Assembly (NCBI RefSeq): GCF_019455385.1
Contig: NZ_JACOFR010000004.1
Coordinates: 186,001 to 250,000, forward strand
Direction: 5' to 3'
Length of the DNA stretch: 64,000 nucleotides
From: Bradyrhizobium sp. BR 10289
Lineage (GTDB): Bacteria > Pseudomonadota > Alphaproteobacteria > Rhizobiales > Xanthobacteraceae
The translations under genes were made by a program, and so were the position numbers. Below the pieces are notes generated by a model. It had not been told where the DNA came from. It saw only the letters and a program-made list of their open reading frames with translations, and searched no databases. Below are positions 49,273 to 58,910 of this stretch, in pieces (within the stretch, counting starts at the first letter, position 1; every line of letters starts with the position of its first letter).

Positions 49273-52200
49273 GACGCCTCCCGCAGCGCGGCTGCGATCG
49301 AATTGCGGCGCGTGAGCCAGAGCGAGGCCTCGTGCAGGCGTGTGAAGCAAACCTCCATCGCGGCGAGCGCGGCCGGATTTTCGCGGGCCATGAAGGCGCG
49401 GATATCATCATTGCCGAGCGTCGCATCATAGTAGAGGTCGAACAGATGCGGCGGCACGGCCCCGGCCAGATGCGCGAACGCCGCCATGTGCTCGAGCGTC
49501 GCGGTGATCTCGGCCGCGCCACGAAAACCGTGGCGCATCATGCCGCCGATCCAGGCCGGATTGGCGGCACGGGCACGGACGACACGCGAAATCTCTTCCG
49601 TCAACGTGCGCGCATGCGGCTCGTCGGGGCGCGTTGCGTCCAGATGATAGAGCGATGGCGCTGTTCCGCCGAGATGCGCGGCGGCGGCCGCAACGCCGGC
49701 TTCATGCGCAGCATAATCGGCGGCGAGCAGCAGATCGGTTTCCGGCAAATCCTGGATATGCACGAAAGCATCAGCAGACGCGAGCCGCTGTTCGAGACCG
49801 GCGCGATCCGGCTTGATCTCACCATCGGCGGAGAAAGCCCAGGACGAGGCCGACAGCCAGGCTTCGCCGGCAGCATCGCGCGTCGCGGGCGTGAAGGCAT
49901 CGGGAATCGCCGAGAGGCCGACGCCGTATTGTCCGGGGCGCGGCGCGAACACGCGGGATGTGCGATGGCGATAGGGATTTTCCTCGCCCTCCTCCGCGCG
50001 ACCCGCGAGCGCCTTGGAGGCGGCTTCGAACAACTGCGCAAGGCCGGAGAAGACATCGCGGAACAGGCCGGATACGCGCAGCGTGACGTCGATGCGGGGA
50101 CGACCGAGCTCTGCCGGCGCGATGATGTCGTAGCCTATGACGCGGCCGGACGCGTAATCCCAGCGCGGCGCAAGACCGGCCAGATGCAGCGCCATCGCAA
50201 ATTCCTCGCCGGCGGTGCGCATCGTCGCCGAGCCCCAGAGATCGACGACGAGGCCCTTCGGCCAGTCGCCATGATCCTGCAAATGACGGCGCAGCAGCTC
50301 TTCGGCGAGTTTGATCCCGTGCGCATGCGCCGACGGCGTCGGCACCGCGCGCGGATCGACGGTGAAGAGATTGCGGCCGGTCGGCAGCACGTCCTGGCGC
50401 CCGCGATAGGGCGAACCGGATGGGCCCGGCGCGACGCCTCGGCCCTCAAGCGCAGCCCGCAACGCGTCGCGCTCGGCATCACCACAGTCGCCGCGGCCGA
50501 ACACGTGCAGGCCGTCGCCGAACTGGCTCTCCTTGAGGTCGCAGACGAAGCGGTCGATGCGCGGGATGGCTTCGGCGGGTGCGGCGGAGGCATCGAGGCC
50601 GAGATCGTCTTCGAGGCCGGCGGCGCGTGCCTCGTCGCGGATCGCGGCGATCAGGCGCTGGCGGCGTGCGGGATCAAGACCGTCGGCCGTCGAATATTCG
50701 TCGAGCAGGCATTCGAGGCGGCGCAATCCTTCCGGAACCGTGGATGTCTCCAGCGGCGGCGGCAGATGGCCGATGGTGACGGCGCTAATACGCCGCTTGG
50801 CCTGCGCGGCCTCGCCGGGATCGTTGACGATGAAGGGATAGATGACGGGAAGATCACCGATCAGCGCTTCCGGCCAGCAGGCTGACGACAGCGCCACGGA
50901 TTTTCCGGGCAGCCACTCCAGCGTGCCATGCGCGCCCATGTGCACGACAGCGTCGATGCCGTGCTCGCGAAGCCAGAGATAGAACGCGACATAGGCATGG
51001 CGCGGCGTGCGGGTGAGATCGTGATAATCGGCATCGCGCGTGGACGCGTCGCCGCGCTCGGGCTGCACCGCGATGATCGATCGGCCGGATTGGATCGCAG
51101 CGAAATGGAACACACCATCGCGGCAGCTCGGATCGTTCTCCGGCAGGCCCCAGGCTTGCGCGAGCTCATCCTGGAGCACTTGCGGAAGGCGTGAGAGAGC
51201 CGCGCGGTACTCTGCAACGCTCCAGGTCAATCGCCGCTTGAGCAGCGTCCCGCCGAGCGCGTGCACCGGCGCGACATCGAAGCCGGCTTCCCCCAGATCG
51301 GACACCAGGCTCTCGACCGACGCCAGCGCATCGAGACCGACCGCGTGCGCGATCTGGTGCGGGCGGCCGGGATAATTCGAGAGCACGACCGCCAGCCGCT
51401 TCTCGGCAGCCGGCTTCTCCGCGAGACGCCGCCATGCCGCGAAGCGCGCAGCAACAGCTCTCACGCGATCCTTATCGGGCCGATGCGCGAGATGCGAGAA
51501 CTGCAGATCGGGATCGCGCTCCGCGGCCGACTTGAAGCTCACGACGCCGGTGAACACGCGGCCGTCGACCTCGGGCAGCACCACATGCATCGCCAGGTCG
51601 CCCGGCGACAGGCCGCGCAGCGACTCCGCCCAATCTTCGCGGCGCGCGGTCGAGAGCGCGACCTGCAATACCGGGCACGATGCGGCATCGAATGGCGTGG
51701 TGCCGTCGTCGCCTATCGCCGAGAACGCCGTCGCATTTACGATCGCGGCCGGAGGACTTTTGGCAAGCTGCTCCCGCAGCCAATCAGCGACGCCTGGAGC
51801 CTTCAGCGAGGTGACGAACGCGCCACAGGCATCAAAACCCTCCTCGCGTAGTGCGGCGATCAGGGCATCGACCGGCCCGGTGTCCGCGGCGGTGAGATAG
51901 GAGCGATAGAACGTCACGAGTGCGCGCGGTTTCCCCTCGCAGGCCTGCGGCGCCGCGACAACGCCGCGCGCAGGATCATAAAAGCCCATCTCGGGCACGG
52001 TCATCTCACCGATGACTGGCCCGGCATAAAGACCGGAGGCGAGCGCGAGCTGCGCGATCGCAGCCTGGGCCGCAACCGGACCGCCCGTATCGCAAAGCAC
52101 CTTTAGCCGGCGCAACGTCGAGACTGGCAAGGTCGAGTACGCATCGAGCCGCGTATCATCGCGGCCGTCGGCCGGCAACACAGCCAGCACGATGTTGCGA

Positions 52201-52517
52201 TCCTTGGCGAGCTGCTGAAGTGTCGCGAGGCCATAGGGCCAGTAGGATTCACCGCCGATCAACCGCACCAGAATGCCGCGCGCCTGCGAGAGCGTGCGCT
52301 CGATATAGGTGTCGACCGACAGCGGATGACGCAGCTCCGCAAGATTGGCGAGCCGCAACGACGGCAGGCTGTTGCGCCCGCGCCGCCAGCCGGCTGCGAA
52401 GGCGGCAAGGTCGGAATCCGAGTACGAGAGCACCACGAGATCGGCCGGGTCCTGGCCGATGTCTCTTGGCGTCGCGGTCTCCTCGAGACCGCGGCTCTCG
52501 CGGAAGACGACGTGCAT
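49269..52517 (-). CDS. cobN: Cobaltochelatase large subunit
   Basis: A 1082-residue member of the CobN/magnesium-chelatase H family, which binds hydrogenobyrinic acid a,c-diamide for cobalt insertion. VHMGAHGTLEWLPGKSVALS is the typical core motif and GSATMRTAGEEFAMALHLAG follows. It is shorter than the roughly 1275-residue CobN of Pseudomonas denitrificans. Its AAA partners CobS and CobT are not in the window. The start overlaps the cobW stop by one base (TGATG). Confidence 0.93.
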   Translation of the reverse strand: MHVVFRESRGLEETATPRDIGQDPADLVVLSYSDSDLAAFAAGWRRGRNSLPSLRLANLAELRHPLSVDTYIERTLSQARGILVRLIGGESYWPYGLATLQQLAKDRNIVLAVLPADGRDDTRLDAYSTLPVSTLRRLKVLCDTGGPVAAQAAIAQLALASGLYAGPVIGEMTVPEMGFYDPARGVVAAPQACEGKPRALVTFYRSYLTAADTGPVDALIAALREEGFDACGAFVTSLKAPGVADWLREQLAKSPPAAIVNATAFSAIGDDGTTPFDAASCPVLQVALSTARREDWAESLRGLSPGDLAMHVVLPEVDGRVFTGVVSFKSAAERDPDLQFSHLAHRPDKDRVRAVAARFAAWRRLAEKPAAEKRLAVVLSNYPGRPHQIAHAVGLDALASVESLVSDLGEAGFDVAPVHALGGTLLKRRLTWSVAEYRAALSRLPQVLQDELAQAWGLPENDPSCRDGVFHFAAIQSGRSIIAVQPERGDASTRDADYHDLTRTPRHAYVAFYLWLREHGIDAVVHMGAHGTLEWLPGKSVALSSACWPEALIGDLPVIYPFIVNDPGEAAQAKRRISAVTIGHLPPPLETSTVPEGLRRLECLLDEYSTADGLDPARRQRLIAAIRDEARAAGLEDDLGLDASAAPAEAIPRIDRFVCDLKESQFGDGLHVFGRGDCGDAERDALRAALEGRGVAPGPSGSPYRGRQDVLPTGRNLFTVDPRAVPTPSAHAHGIKLAEELLRRHLQDHGDWPKGLVVDLWGSATMRTAGEEFAMALHLAGLAPRWDYASGRVIGYDIIAPAELGRPRIDVTLRVSGLFRDVFSGLAQLFEAASKALAGRAEEGEENPYRHRTSRVFAPRPGQYGVGLSAIPDAFTPATRDAAGEAWLSASSWAFSADGEIKPDRAGLEQRLASADAFVHIQDLPETDLLLAADYAAHEAGVAAAAAHLGGTAPSLYHLDATRPDEPHARTLTEEISRVVRARAANPAWIGGMMRHGFRGAAEITATLEHMAAFAHLAGAVPPHLFDLYYDATLGNDDIRAFMARENPAALAAMEVCFTRLHEASLWLTRRNSIAAALREAS

Positions 52518-53551
52518 CAGACTCCCAATCCCGCCTTGATCGCGGCTTCATCAATATCGCCGTGCTCGCCGATCACCACGAGCTTTGATTGCCGGCTGCC
52601 CGCACCCCAGGGCTTGTCGAACTGGTGGCGCACGCGCTCGCCGACGGCCTGAAGCAGCAGCCGCATCGGCTTGCCCGCGACTGCGATGTAGCCCTTGGCA
52701 CGCAGCACGTTCTGCTCGCGCGCCAGCTTCTGCACCGATGCGACCAGCGCATCGACATCGGTCACTTCAGGGAGATCGATCACGAAGGAATTGAAATCAT
52801 CATGCTCGTGCTCCTCCTCGCCATCATGATGCGAGGGCCGCGCGGCGAGATCGTTCTCGGCGGCGGCGCCGAGGCCGAGGATGACGCGCGCGTCGATCGC
52901 ACCGTCCGTGACGGGCAGCATCGGCACGCGGCGCGGCATCTCGGCGGTGATCGCGGCTTTGGCCGCTTCCACCCCAGCCGTGCCTGCAAGATCGGCCTTG
53001 GTCAGCAGCACGATATCCGCGCAGGCGATCTGGTCCTCGAACACTTCCGACAGTGGCGTCTCGTGATCGAGATTCTGGTCCGCCGCGCGCTGCGCTTCGA
53101 CAGCAATCGGGTCCGGCGCAAAACGACCGGCGGCGACAGCCTCGGCGTCGGCGAGCGCGATCACGCCATCGACGGTGATGCGCGAGCGAATCTCCGGCCA
53201 GTCGAACGCCTTCAGCAGCGGCTTCGGCAAAGCCAGGCCCGAGGTCTCGATCAGGATGTGATCCGGCCGCACCGGGCGCGCCAGCAATTGCTCCATGGTC
53301 GGAATGAAATCGTCGGCCACGGTGCAGCAGATGCAGCCATTGGCGAGCTCGACGATGTTCTCTTCCGGACAGTTTGCATCCGCACAGGATTTCAGGATCT
53401 CGCCGTCGACGCCCTCGCTGCCGAACTCGTTGACGAGCACGGCGAGCTTCTTGCCATTCGGATTGCTCAGCAGATGCTGGATCAGCGTCGTCTTGCCGGA
53501 ACCGAGAAAGCCGGTGACCACCGTAACCGGGACTTTTGCGAGCGAGTTCAT
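52517..53551 (-). CDS. cobW: CobW-family GTPase, metal chaperone for cobalt insertion
   Basis: A 344-residue G3E-family GTPase. Walker A is GFLGSGKTT (residues 14-22), the metal-binding CICC is at 73-76, the G4 motif is LTKADL, and a His/acid-rich stretch HHDGEEEHEHDD lies near residue 240. CobW is thought to deliver Co(II) to the CobNST chelatase. It lies directly before cobN. The start overlaps the stop of the DUF1636 gene by four bases. Confidence 0.92.
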   Translation of the reverse strand: MNSLAKVPVTVVTGFLGSGKTTLIQHLLSNPNGKKLAVLVNEFGSEGVDGEILKSCADANCPEENIVELANGCICCTVADDFIPTMEQLLARPVRPDHILIETSGLALPKPLLKAFDWPEIRSRITVDGVIALADAEAVAAGRFAPDPIAVEAQRAADQNLDHETPLSEVFEDQIACADIVLLTKADLAGTAGVEAAKAAITAEMPRRVPMLPVTDGAIDARVILGLGAAAENDLAARPSHHDGEEEHEHDDFNSFVIDLPEVTDVDALVASVQKLAREQNVLRAKGYIAVAGKPMRLLLQAVGERVRHQFDKPWGAGSRQSKLVVIGEHGDIDEAAIKAGLGV

Positions 53552-53922
53552 TCAGCGGCCTCCGGCAGCACGACAATTGGGGGAATACGGGCAAGCGACT
53601 GCTTGCGGAAGATTTCGGGACGGCTACGCCAGGGCACGAGCCCGTCGGGTGCCGCCGCATAGGCTGCGGCGCCCGCGATGACGTCTTGGGCGTTCGCGTC
53701 CGAGAGGCGGCCATAGACATAGGACCAGCGGCCGGGCGCGCTGAGCGCGACCGAGCAGCCTTGGCTGCATGCAGAGAGGCATTCGACGGGAACCACATTG
53801 ACGCCCTCGGGCACACCGGCCTCGAGGATCGCGCCATGCAGCCGCTTGCCGGGCGTCGCTTCGCCCTCGCCGGGCGTCTCGCCGGCGCGGCAGGTGATGC
53901 AGACGTGAAGTGTGACGGTCAT
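53548..53922 (-). CDS. DUF1636 small cysteine-rich protein
   Basis: A 124-residue protein with a thioredoxin-like ferredoxin pattern: CITC at residues 8-11 and CLSACSQGC in the middle, which could hold a 2Fe-2S cluster or another metal. GGAAGAGG precedes the ATG at 53922. The frame is open to 54003, but that part lies in the riboswitch leader. It is the first gene behind riboswitch C and is coupled to cobW, which suggests a role in metal supply or redox for cobalt insertion. The function of this family is unknown to me. Confidence 0.75.
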   Translation of the reverse strand: MTVTLHVCITCRAGETPGEGEATPGKRLHGAILEAGVPEGVNVVPVECLSACSQGCSVALSAPGRWSYVYGRLSDANAQDVIAGAAAYAAAPDGLVPWRSRPEIFRKQSLARIPPIVVLPEAAE

Positions 53923-54030
53923 CGCCTCTTCCAGATTAAACAGCGGGAGGCGAAGAGGCGCACGGACCCTGACTTGAGAGGCCGTTTCCCCGTCGCGGAA
54001 CACCCCGTCCGCCGGTCCAAAACTCGTCCG

Positions 54031-54203
54031 CGCTGGCAGGTCTCCCGGCTTGCGGAGCAGGGTTTTGGCCCTTCGATCCTCGCCTTCCCGATCCCCTCAG
54101 GGATCAGTGGCTTCGGGCATCTCTCCGGTCACGGTCGCGGGGGCGGCTGCAGTTTGGACCCTAATCTTACCGATTCGGACCCTATCGCATTCCCTCTTCG
54201 CCT
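54031..54203 (-). ncRNA. Cobalamin riboswitch C (DUF1636-cobW-cobN operon leader)
   Basis: On the minus strand the aptamer blocks GGGAATGCG, GCCGCCCCCGCGACCG, GCCACTGATCC, CGGGAAGGCGAGG and AAGCCGGGAGACCTGCC (54035-54051) are in order. The core differs from A and B (CGACCGTGACCGG instead of CAACTGTAAGCGG), but pairing is kept. About 108 bases separate it from the first ATG. It should repress the whole downstream chelatase/methylase run when cobalamin is abundant. Confidence 0.9.
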
Positions 54204-54231
54204 GTCATAGGACAGGAACCAACGCCGGGCC

Positions 54232-54260
54232 ACCATTTGCCCCCGGCCGCCTCTTGTCAA
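54232..54260 (-). promoter_or_regulatory. Candidate sigma-70-like promoter of the riboswitch C transcript
   Basis: On the minus strand a perfect TTGACA (54260-54255) is followed after 17 bases by AATGGT (54237-54232). The predicted RNA start, near 54225, lies about 20 bases before the aptamer. The -35 box lies close to the divergent cobO start at 54279. Confidence 0.45.
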
Positions 54261-54278
54261 GCCGAAGGACCGGGACCG

Positions 54279-54914
54279 ATGGCACCTGAACCGGAACCCC
54301 AAACAGCCGAGGACACCGACGCCCGGCACGCCCACAAAATGGCGAAGAAGAAGGCCGCCCGCGACAAGATCATGGCGACCAAGAGCGGCGAAAAAGGCCT
54401 CGTCATCGTCCACACCGGCGCCGGCAAGGGCAAGTCGTCCTCGGCCTTCGGCATGATCGTCCGCTGCGTCGCCCACGGCTTCCCCTGCGCGGTCGTGCAG
54501 TTCATCAAGGGCGCCTGGGACACCGGCGAGCGGCGCCTGCTCACCGGCCATTTCGGCGAGCTCTGCCAGTTCCACGCCATGGGCGAAGGCTTCACCTGGG
54601 AGACCCAGGACCGCGCCCGCGACATCTCCGCCGCGCGCGCCGGCTGGGAGAAGGCCAAGGAGCTGATCCTCGATGAGAGGCTTCGCATGGTGGTGCTCGA
54701 CGAGATCAACATCGCCCTGCGCTACGACTATCTCGACATCGCCGAGGTCGTCGACTTCCTGACGACATCGAAGCCGCCAATGACGCATGTCGTCCTCACC
54801 GGCCGCAACGCCAAGGACGAGTTGATCGAGATCGCCGATCTCGTCACCGAGATGACGCTGGTGAAGCATCCGTTCCGTTCCGGCATCAAGGCGCAGGCCG
54901 GCGTCGAGTTCTGA
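54279..54914 (+). CDS. cobO: Cob(I)yrinic acid a,c-diamide adenosyltransferase
   Basis: A 211-residue CobA/BtuR-type adenosyltransferase that attaches the adenosyl ligand to cobalt. The reversed P-loop [14 protein letters not shown] starts near residue 44, and [15 protein letters not shown] is typical. The acidic N-terminal 30 residues are variable in the family. The ATG at 54279 is preceded by GAAGGA at a rather long distance. It starts a plus-strand pair with cobQ, divergent from the riboswitch C transcript. Confidence 0.92.
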   Translation: MAPEPEPQTAEDTDARHAHKMAKKKAARDKIMATKSGEKGLVIVHTGAGKGKSSSAFGMIVRCVAHGFPCAVVQFIKGAWDTGERRLLTGHFGELCQFHAMGEGFTWETQDRARDISAARAGWEKAKELILDERLRMVVLDEINIALRYDYLDIAEVVDFLTTSKPPMTHVVLTGRNAKDELIEIADLVTEMTLVKHPFRSGIKAQAGVEF

Positions 54915-54919
54915 CATCG

Positions 54920-56368
54920 ATGGCACGCGCGCTGATGATCCAGGGAGCCGGCTCGGACGTGGGCAAATCGCTCATCGTTACCGGCCTTGCGCGCGCCTTC
55001 ACGCGGCGGGGCCTGCGCGTGCTCCCCTTCAAGCCGCAGAACATGTCGAACAATGCGGCCGTCACCGTCGATGGCGGCGAGATTGGACGCGCCCAGGCCT
55101 TGCAGGCCCTCGCGGCCGGCGTCGAGCCGCACACCGATATGAACCCGGTGCTGCTCAAGCCCGAGACCGATGTCGGCGCGCAGGTCGTTGTTCACGGCAA
55201 GCGCATCGCAACCGCCCGCGCGCGCGAATACGCCGCCATGAAGCCGTCATTGATGGGCGCCGTGCTGGAGAGCTTTGAGCGGCTGAAGGCGCGCGCCGAT
55301 CTGGTGCTGGTCGAAGGCGCCGGCAGTCCGGCCGAGGTCAACTTGCGCAAGGCGGACATCGCCAATATGGGCTTTGCCCGCAAGGCCGACGTGCCGGTCG
55401 TGCTGGTCGGCGACATCGACCGCGGCGGCGTCATCGCACAGCTGGTCGGCATCAAGACGGTGATCGATCCCGACGATGCCGCGATGATCCAGGGTTTTGT
55501 CATCAACAAGTTCCGTGGCGATCCCACGCTGTTCGACGACGGCTACAGACTAATTGAGCAAAAGACCGCGTGGCGCGGCCTCGGCGTGCTACCCTGGTTT
55601 GCGCGCGCTGGCGAGCTGCCGGCCGAGGATGCGCTGGGCCTGAGCGATGCACGCAAGCCGGGCCAATGCAAGATCGCCTGCCTTGCGCTATCGCGGATCG
55701 CCAATTTCGACGATCTCGATCCGCTGAAACTCGAGCCGGGTGTCGATCTCGTGATGGTGCGTCCGGGCGAAGCGATTCCCGGCGACGTCCGCCTCGTTAT
55801 CATCCCCGGCTCGAAATCGACGCGAGGCGATCTCGCTTTCCTGCGCGCGCAGGGCTGGGACATCGACCTGCTCGCGCACCATCGACGCGGCGGCCATGTG
55901 CTCGGCCTCTGCGGCGGCTACCAGATGCTCGGGCGTAGCGTCGCCGATCCTGAAGGCATCGAAGGCCCCGCGGGCGACACACCGGGGCTCGGACTGCTGG
56001 ATGTGGAAACCGTGATGAGCCCGCAGAAGACGCTGACGCGTGTGGCGGCAGTGCATGCGGCGACGAAGCAGCCGATCGAGGCGTACGAAATCCATATCGG
56101 CCACACCGACGGGCCTGATCGCGCGCGTCCGTTCGCAATGCTGAACGGCGAGCCGGAAGGCGCGATCTCTGGCAACAACAGCGTGCAAGGCAGTTATCTG
56201 CACGGCCTGTTCACGTCGGATGATTTCCGCAGGGCGTTTTTGGCAAGGCTCGACATTCCCGCCGGCAACGAGCCATATCACGCGCGGGTCGAGAGTGCGC
56301 TCGACGCACTCGCCGATCACATCGAAAAGCATCTCGACGTCGACGGCATGCTCGCCCTAGCGCGCTAG
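54920..56368 (+). CDS. cobQ: Cobyric acid synthase
   Basis: A 482-residue glutamine amidotransferase that amidates the b, d, e and g side chains of adenosylcobyrinic acid a,c-diamide. The N-terminal P-loop is [12 protein letters not shown], and the glutaminase nucleophile Cys is in [10 protein letters not shown] with the His in SYLHGLF. It begins five bases after the cobO stop. Its 3' end overlaps the convergent cobC gene by 12 bases. Confidence 0.94.
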   Translation: MARALMIQGAGSDVGKSLIVTGLARAFTRRGLRVLPFKPQNMSNNAAVTVDGGEIGRAQALQALAAGVEPHTDMNPVLLKPETDVGAQVVVHGKRIATARAREYAAMKPSLMGAVLESFERLKARADLVLVEGAGSPAEVNLRKADIANMGFARKADVPVVLVGDIDRGGVIAQLVGIKTVIDPDDAAMIQGFVINKFRGDPTLFDDGYRLIEQKTAWRGLGVLPWFARAGELPAEDALGLSDARKPGQCKIACLALSRIANFDDLDPLKLEPGVDLVMVRPGEAIPGDVRLVIIPGSKSTRGDLAFLRAQGWDIDLLAHHRRGGHVLGLCGGYQMLGRSVADPEGIEGPAGDTPGLGLLDVETVMSPQKTLTRVAAVHAATKQPIEAYEIHIGHTDGPDRARPFAMLNGEPEGAISGNNSVQGSYLHGLFTSDDFRRAFLARLDIPAGNEPYHARVESALDALADHIEKHLDVDGMLALAR

Positions 56369-57322
56369 AACGTCGGCAACGCGCGTCCACTCGGCTTCGC
56401 TGCCCGGAAGCCCAAGGCGCAGCCATGTCGGCTTTTGCGCGAACGCGCGCGACCAGATGTGGCTGCGCGCGAGCTTGTCCTGCGCGGCCAGCGCGTCAGG
56501 CGTTTCATAGAGCCGAAACAGCGATGCACCGCCGACGAGCCGCCACCCCTGCGCATGCACCATCTCGTCGAGACGTCCACAGTCGCGCGCAAGGCGCGCG
56601 GATGTGGCCTCGGCCCAGGCGTCGTCGCGCAAAGCGCGGCAGCCGATGGCAATGGCCGCGCCCGAGACCGGCCATGGTCCCGAAACCGACGCAAGCTTCG
56701 CGATGTCAGCCGCATGGCCGAGCGCAAAGCCTAACCGCAGGCCGGCAAGCCCGTAAAACTTTCCGAACGAGCGCAGGATCAGCAGTCCCGGACGATCCGC
56801 CTCCGGCGCGAGAGATAGCTGTGGAACCGGATCGGCAAAACTCTCGTCAATGACGAGACGGCCGACTCGCGGCAGCAGGGCGAGCAAGTCGTTTGGCGCA
56901 AGACACCGGCCATCGGGATTGTTGGGATTGACGACAATGGCGAGATCCGCACCGGCGAGCGCGTCGAGTTCGCGGACCTCATCAACATCCCAGCCCGCGG
57001 CCGACAGGACGCCCGCATATTCATTGTAGGTCGGTGCAAGGATGCGCGCGCGCCCTCGCGGGGCAAGTTGCGGCAACAGTTGGATCGCGGCTTGCGCACC
57101 GCCGAGCGCAGCGACTGGCGCGCTCGTGCGGTAGGCGTGCCGCGCCGCCTGATGCAAGGACTCGATCTCGGCCCGCGATGGCAGCGCGGTCCAGGCACGC
57201 GCGCCCACTTCACCCACGGGATAGGAACGCCGGTTAATCCCGGTCGACAGATCAATCCAGTCCTCAGCGCGTCCGCCAAAACGCCGCTGGGCCAGATCGA
57301 GATTTCCACCGTGCTCGCGCAT
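56357..57322 (-). CDS. cobC: L-threonine-O-3-phosphate decarboxylase
   Basis: A 321-residue PLP enzyme of aminotransferase fold that makes (R)-1-amino-2-propanol phosphate for the nucleotide loop. It opens with [15 protein letters not shown], the family start, and the PLP Lys is in [24 protein letters not shown] is the PLP-binding loop. A GTG at 57337 overlaps the cobD stop by four bases and is an alternative start. The ATG at 57322 fits the family N-terminus better. The symbol follows Pseudomonas denitrificans naming (CobD in Salmonella). Confidence 0.88.
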   Translation of the reverse strand: MREHGGNLDLAQRRFGGRAEDWIDLSTGINRRSYPVGEVGARAWTALPSRAEIESLHQAARHAYRTSAPVAALGGAQAAIQLLPQLAPRGRARILAPTYNEYAGVLSAAGWDVDEVRELDALAGADLAIVVNPNNPDGRCLAPNDLLALLPRVGRLVIDESFADPVPQLSLAPEADRPGLLILRSFGKFYGLAGLRLGFALGHAADIAKLASVSGPWPVSGAAIAIGCRALRDDAWAEATSARLARDCGRLDEMVHAQGWRLVGGASLFRLYETPDALAAQDKLARSHIWSRAFAQKPTWLRLGLPGSEAEWTRVADVLAR

Positions 57323-57333
57323 GCCCCGTTCTT

Positions 57334-58257
57334 TCACGCGAAGGCCAGGATCGCAAGCATGCCTGCCAGCAGCAGCATCGCGCGGCGGTAGACCGTCAGT
57401 CCCTCACCGATATCGGCGGCAAGCGGATCGCGCGCGCCTTCGTTGAGCCAGGGCTCGTCGGTCGCTCTGCCGTGATAGATGCGAGGGCCGCTGAGCCGCA
57501 CGCCGAGCGCACCAGCCATCGCCGCTTCCGGCCAGCCGGCATTAGGCGAACGGTGACGGCGCGCATCGCGCGTCATGCACGACAGCGCCTCGGATCGCCG
57601 CGGCGCCAGCAGTACGAAGAGAAAACCGGTCAGGCGCGCGGGAATAAAGTTGGCGACATCGTCGATGCGCGCCGCCGCCCAGCCGAACGCGTCGTACCGC
57701 TCGCTGCGATGGCCGATCATGGAATCCAGCGTGTTGATCGCCTTGTAACCCAAGATGCCGGGCAACCCGAACAGCGCGCCCCAGAACACCGGCGCGACGA
57801 TGCCGTCGGAGGCGTTTTCAGCGAGGCTTTCGATCGCCGCACGCGCGATGCCGGCCTCATCGAGTGCAGCCGGATCGCGGCCGACGATGCGCGAGACCGC
57901 GGCGCGTGCGCCAGCAATGTCGCCGGCCCGCAGCGGATTGGCGACCGCCGCGACATGGTCATGCAGCGAACGCAGCGCGACTAACGGCCAAGCCAGCACA
58001 CCCATCAGCACGATCTGCACCCAGCCCGACGGAAGCAGCGATTGAAGCACCCAGCCGATCACAACCGACATCACGATCACGAGCAGTGCACCGCCGACGC
58101 CGGCAGCACGGCGAAGCGCCGGCGGATCGGATCGGCGATTCCAGACGGCATCGATGGCACCGATCAGCCGGCCCAGCCAGGTCACGGGATGGCCGATCCG
58201 CGCGAACAGCCATGACGGCCAGCCCAGGAGGGCATCCACCGCCATCGCCACCACCAT
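57334..58257 (-). CDS. cobD: Adenosylcobinamide-phosphate synthase (CbiB)
   Basis: A 307-residue membrane protein with several hydrophobic segments. It joins aminopropanol phosphate to adenosylcobyric acid. ALLGWPSWLFARIGHPVTWLGRL near the start, ESLAENASDGIVAPVFWGALFG and YKAINTLDSMIGHRSERY are family signatures. The frame is open to a TTG at 58311, but MVVAMAVDALLG at 58257 matches the usual first membrane segment. The start is therefore moderately sure. Confidence 0.9.
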   Translation of the reverse strand: MVVAMAVDALLGWPSWLFARIGHPVTWLGRLIGAIDAVWNRRSDPPALRRAAGVGGALLVIVMSVVIGWVLQSLLPSGWVQIVLMGVLAWPLVALRSLHDHVAAVANPLRAGDIAGARAAVSRIVGRDPAALDEAGIARAAIESLAENASDGIVAPVFWGALFGLPGILGYKAINTLDSMIGHRSERYDAFGWAAARIDDVANFIPARLTGFLFVLLAPRRSEALSCMTRDARRHRSPNAGWPEAAMAGALGVRLSGPRIYHGRATDEPWLNEGARDPLAADIGEGLTVYRRAMLLLAGMLAILAFA

Positions 58258-58397
58258 CGCGCCCGCAAAGCCCAAATCCGTCTCCTGTCCCGCCCCTGTT
58301 GCGCAAAGCAAGGGGCGAGCGCAAGCCCCTGCCTGGCTGATTTCGGCTTTGTCTTTGGCCGCGTTTGGTGATTAGTCAGGCCCACGGGAGACCTTTT

Positions 58398-58904
58398 ATG
58401 GCCATCATCTTGATCACGGGCGGAGCCCGGTCGGGCAAGAGCGCCCACGCGGAAAAGCGCGCACTCGGCTTTCCGGGCCAGCCCATCTACATCGCGACGG
58501 CCGAGGCGCTCGACACCGAAATGGAGATTCGCATCGCAAAGCATCGTAGGAAGCGCAAGGCCGTCGACTGGATCGAGCGGGAGGTCCCACTCAATCTCCT
58601 GCAGGCGCTGATCGACACCGATGGTGGCGGCCCAAGGCTGGTGGACTGCCTGACCTTGTGGCTCTCCAACATGATGCATGCGGGGCGTGACTGGGAGTTC
58701 GAGGTCACGAAGCTCGTAGCCTTCATGGGCGGCCAGAAGAGCCCCGTCGTTTTCGTCACCAACGAGGTCGGCCTCGGCATCGTGCCCGACAACGCGCTGG
58801 CGCGCAGCTATCGGGACGCTGCCGGCATCATGAATCAGTTCATCGCGGCCGTTGCCGACGAGGTCGAGTTCATTGTCGCCGGCCTGCCTATGAAACTTAA
58901 ATAG
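58398..58904 (+). CDS. cobP: Adenosylcobinamide kinase/guanylyltransferase
   Basis: A 168-residue bifunctional enzyme. Walker A is TGGARSGKSAHAE at the N-terminus and IAKHRRKRKAVDW carries the His that is guanylylated. It phosphorylates adenosylcobinamide and transfers GMP to give the GDP form. GGGAG precedes the ATG. It is followed six bases later by cobV and is divergent from cobD. Confidence 0.93.
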   Translation: MAIILITGGARSGKSAHAEKRALGFPGQPIYIATAEALDTEMEIRIAKHRRKRKAVDWIEREVPLNLLQALIDTDGGGPRLVDCLTLWLSNMMHAGRDWEFEVTKLVAFMGGQKSPVVFVTNEVGLGIVPDNALARSYRDAAGIMNQFIAAVADEVEFIVAGLPMKLK

Positions 58905-58910
58905 GCTGAA

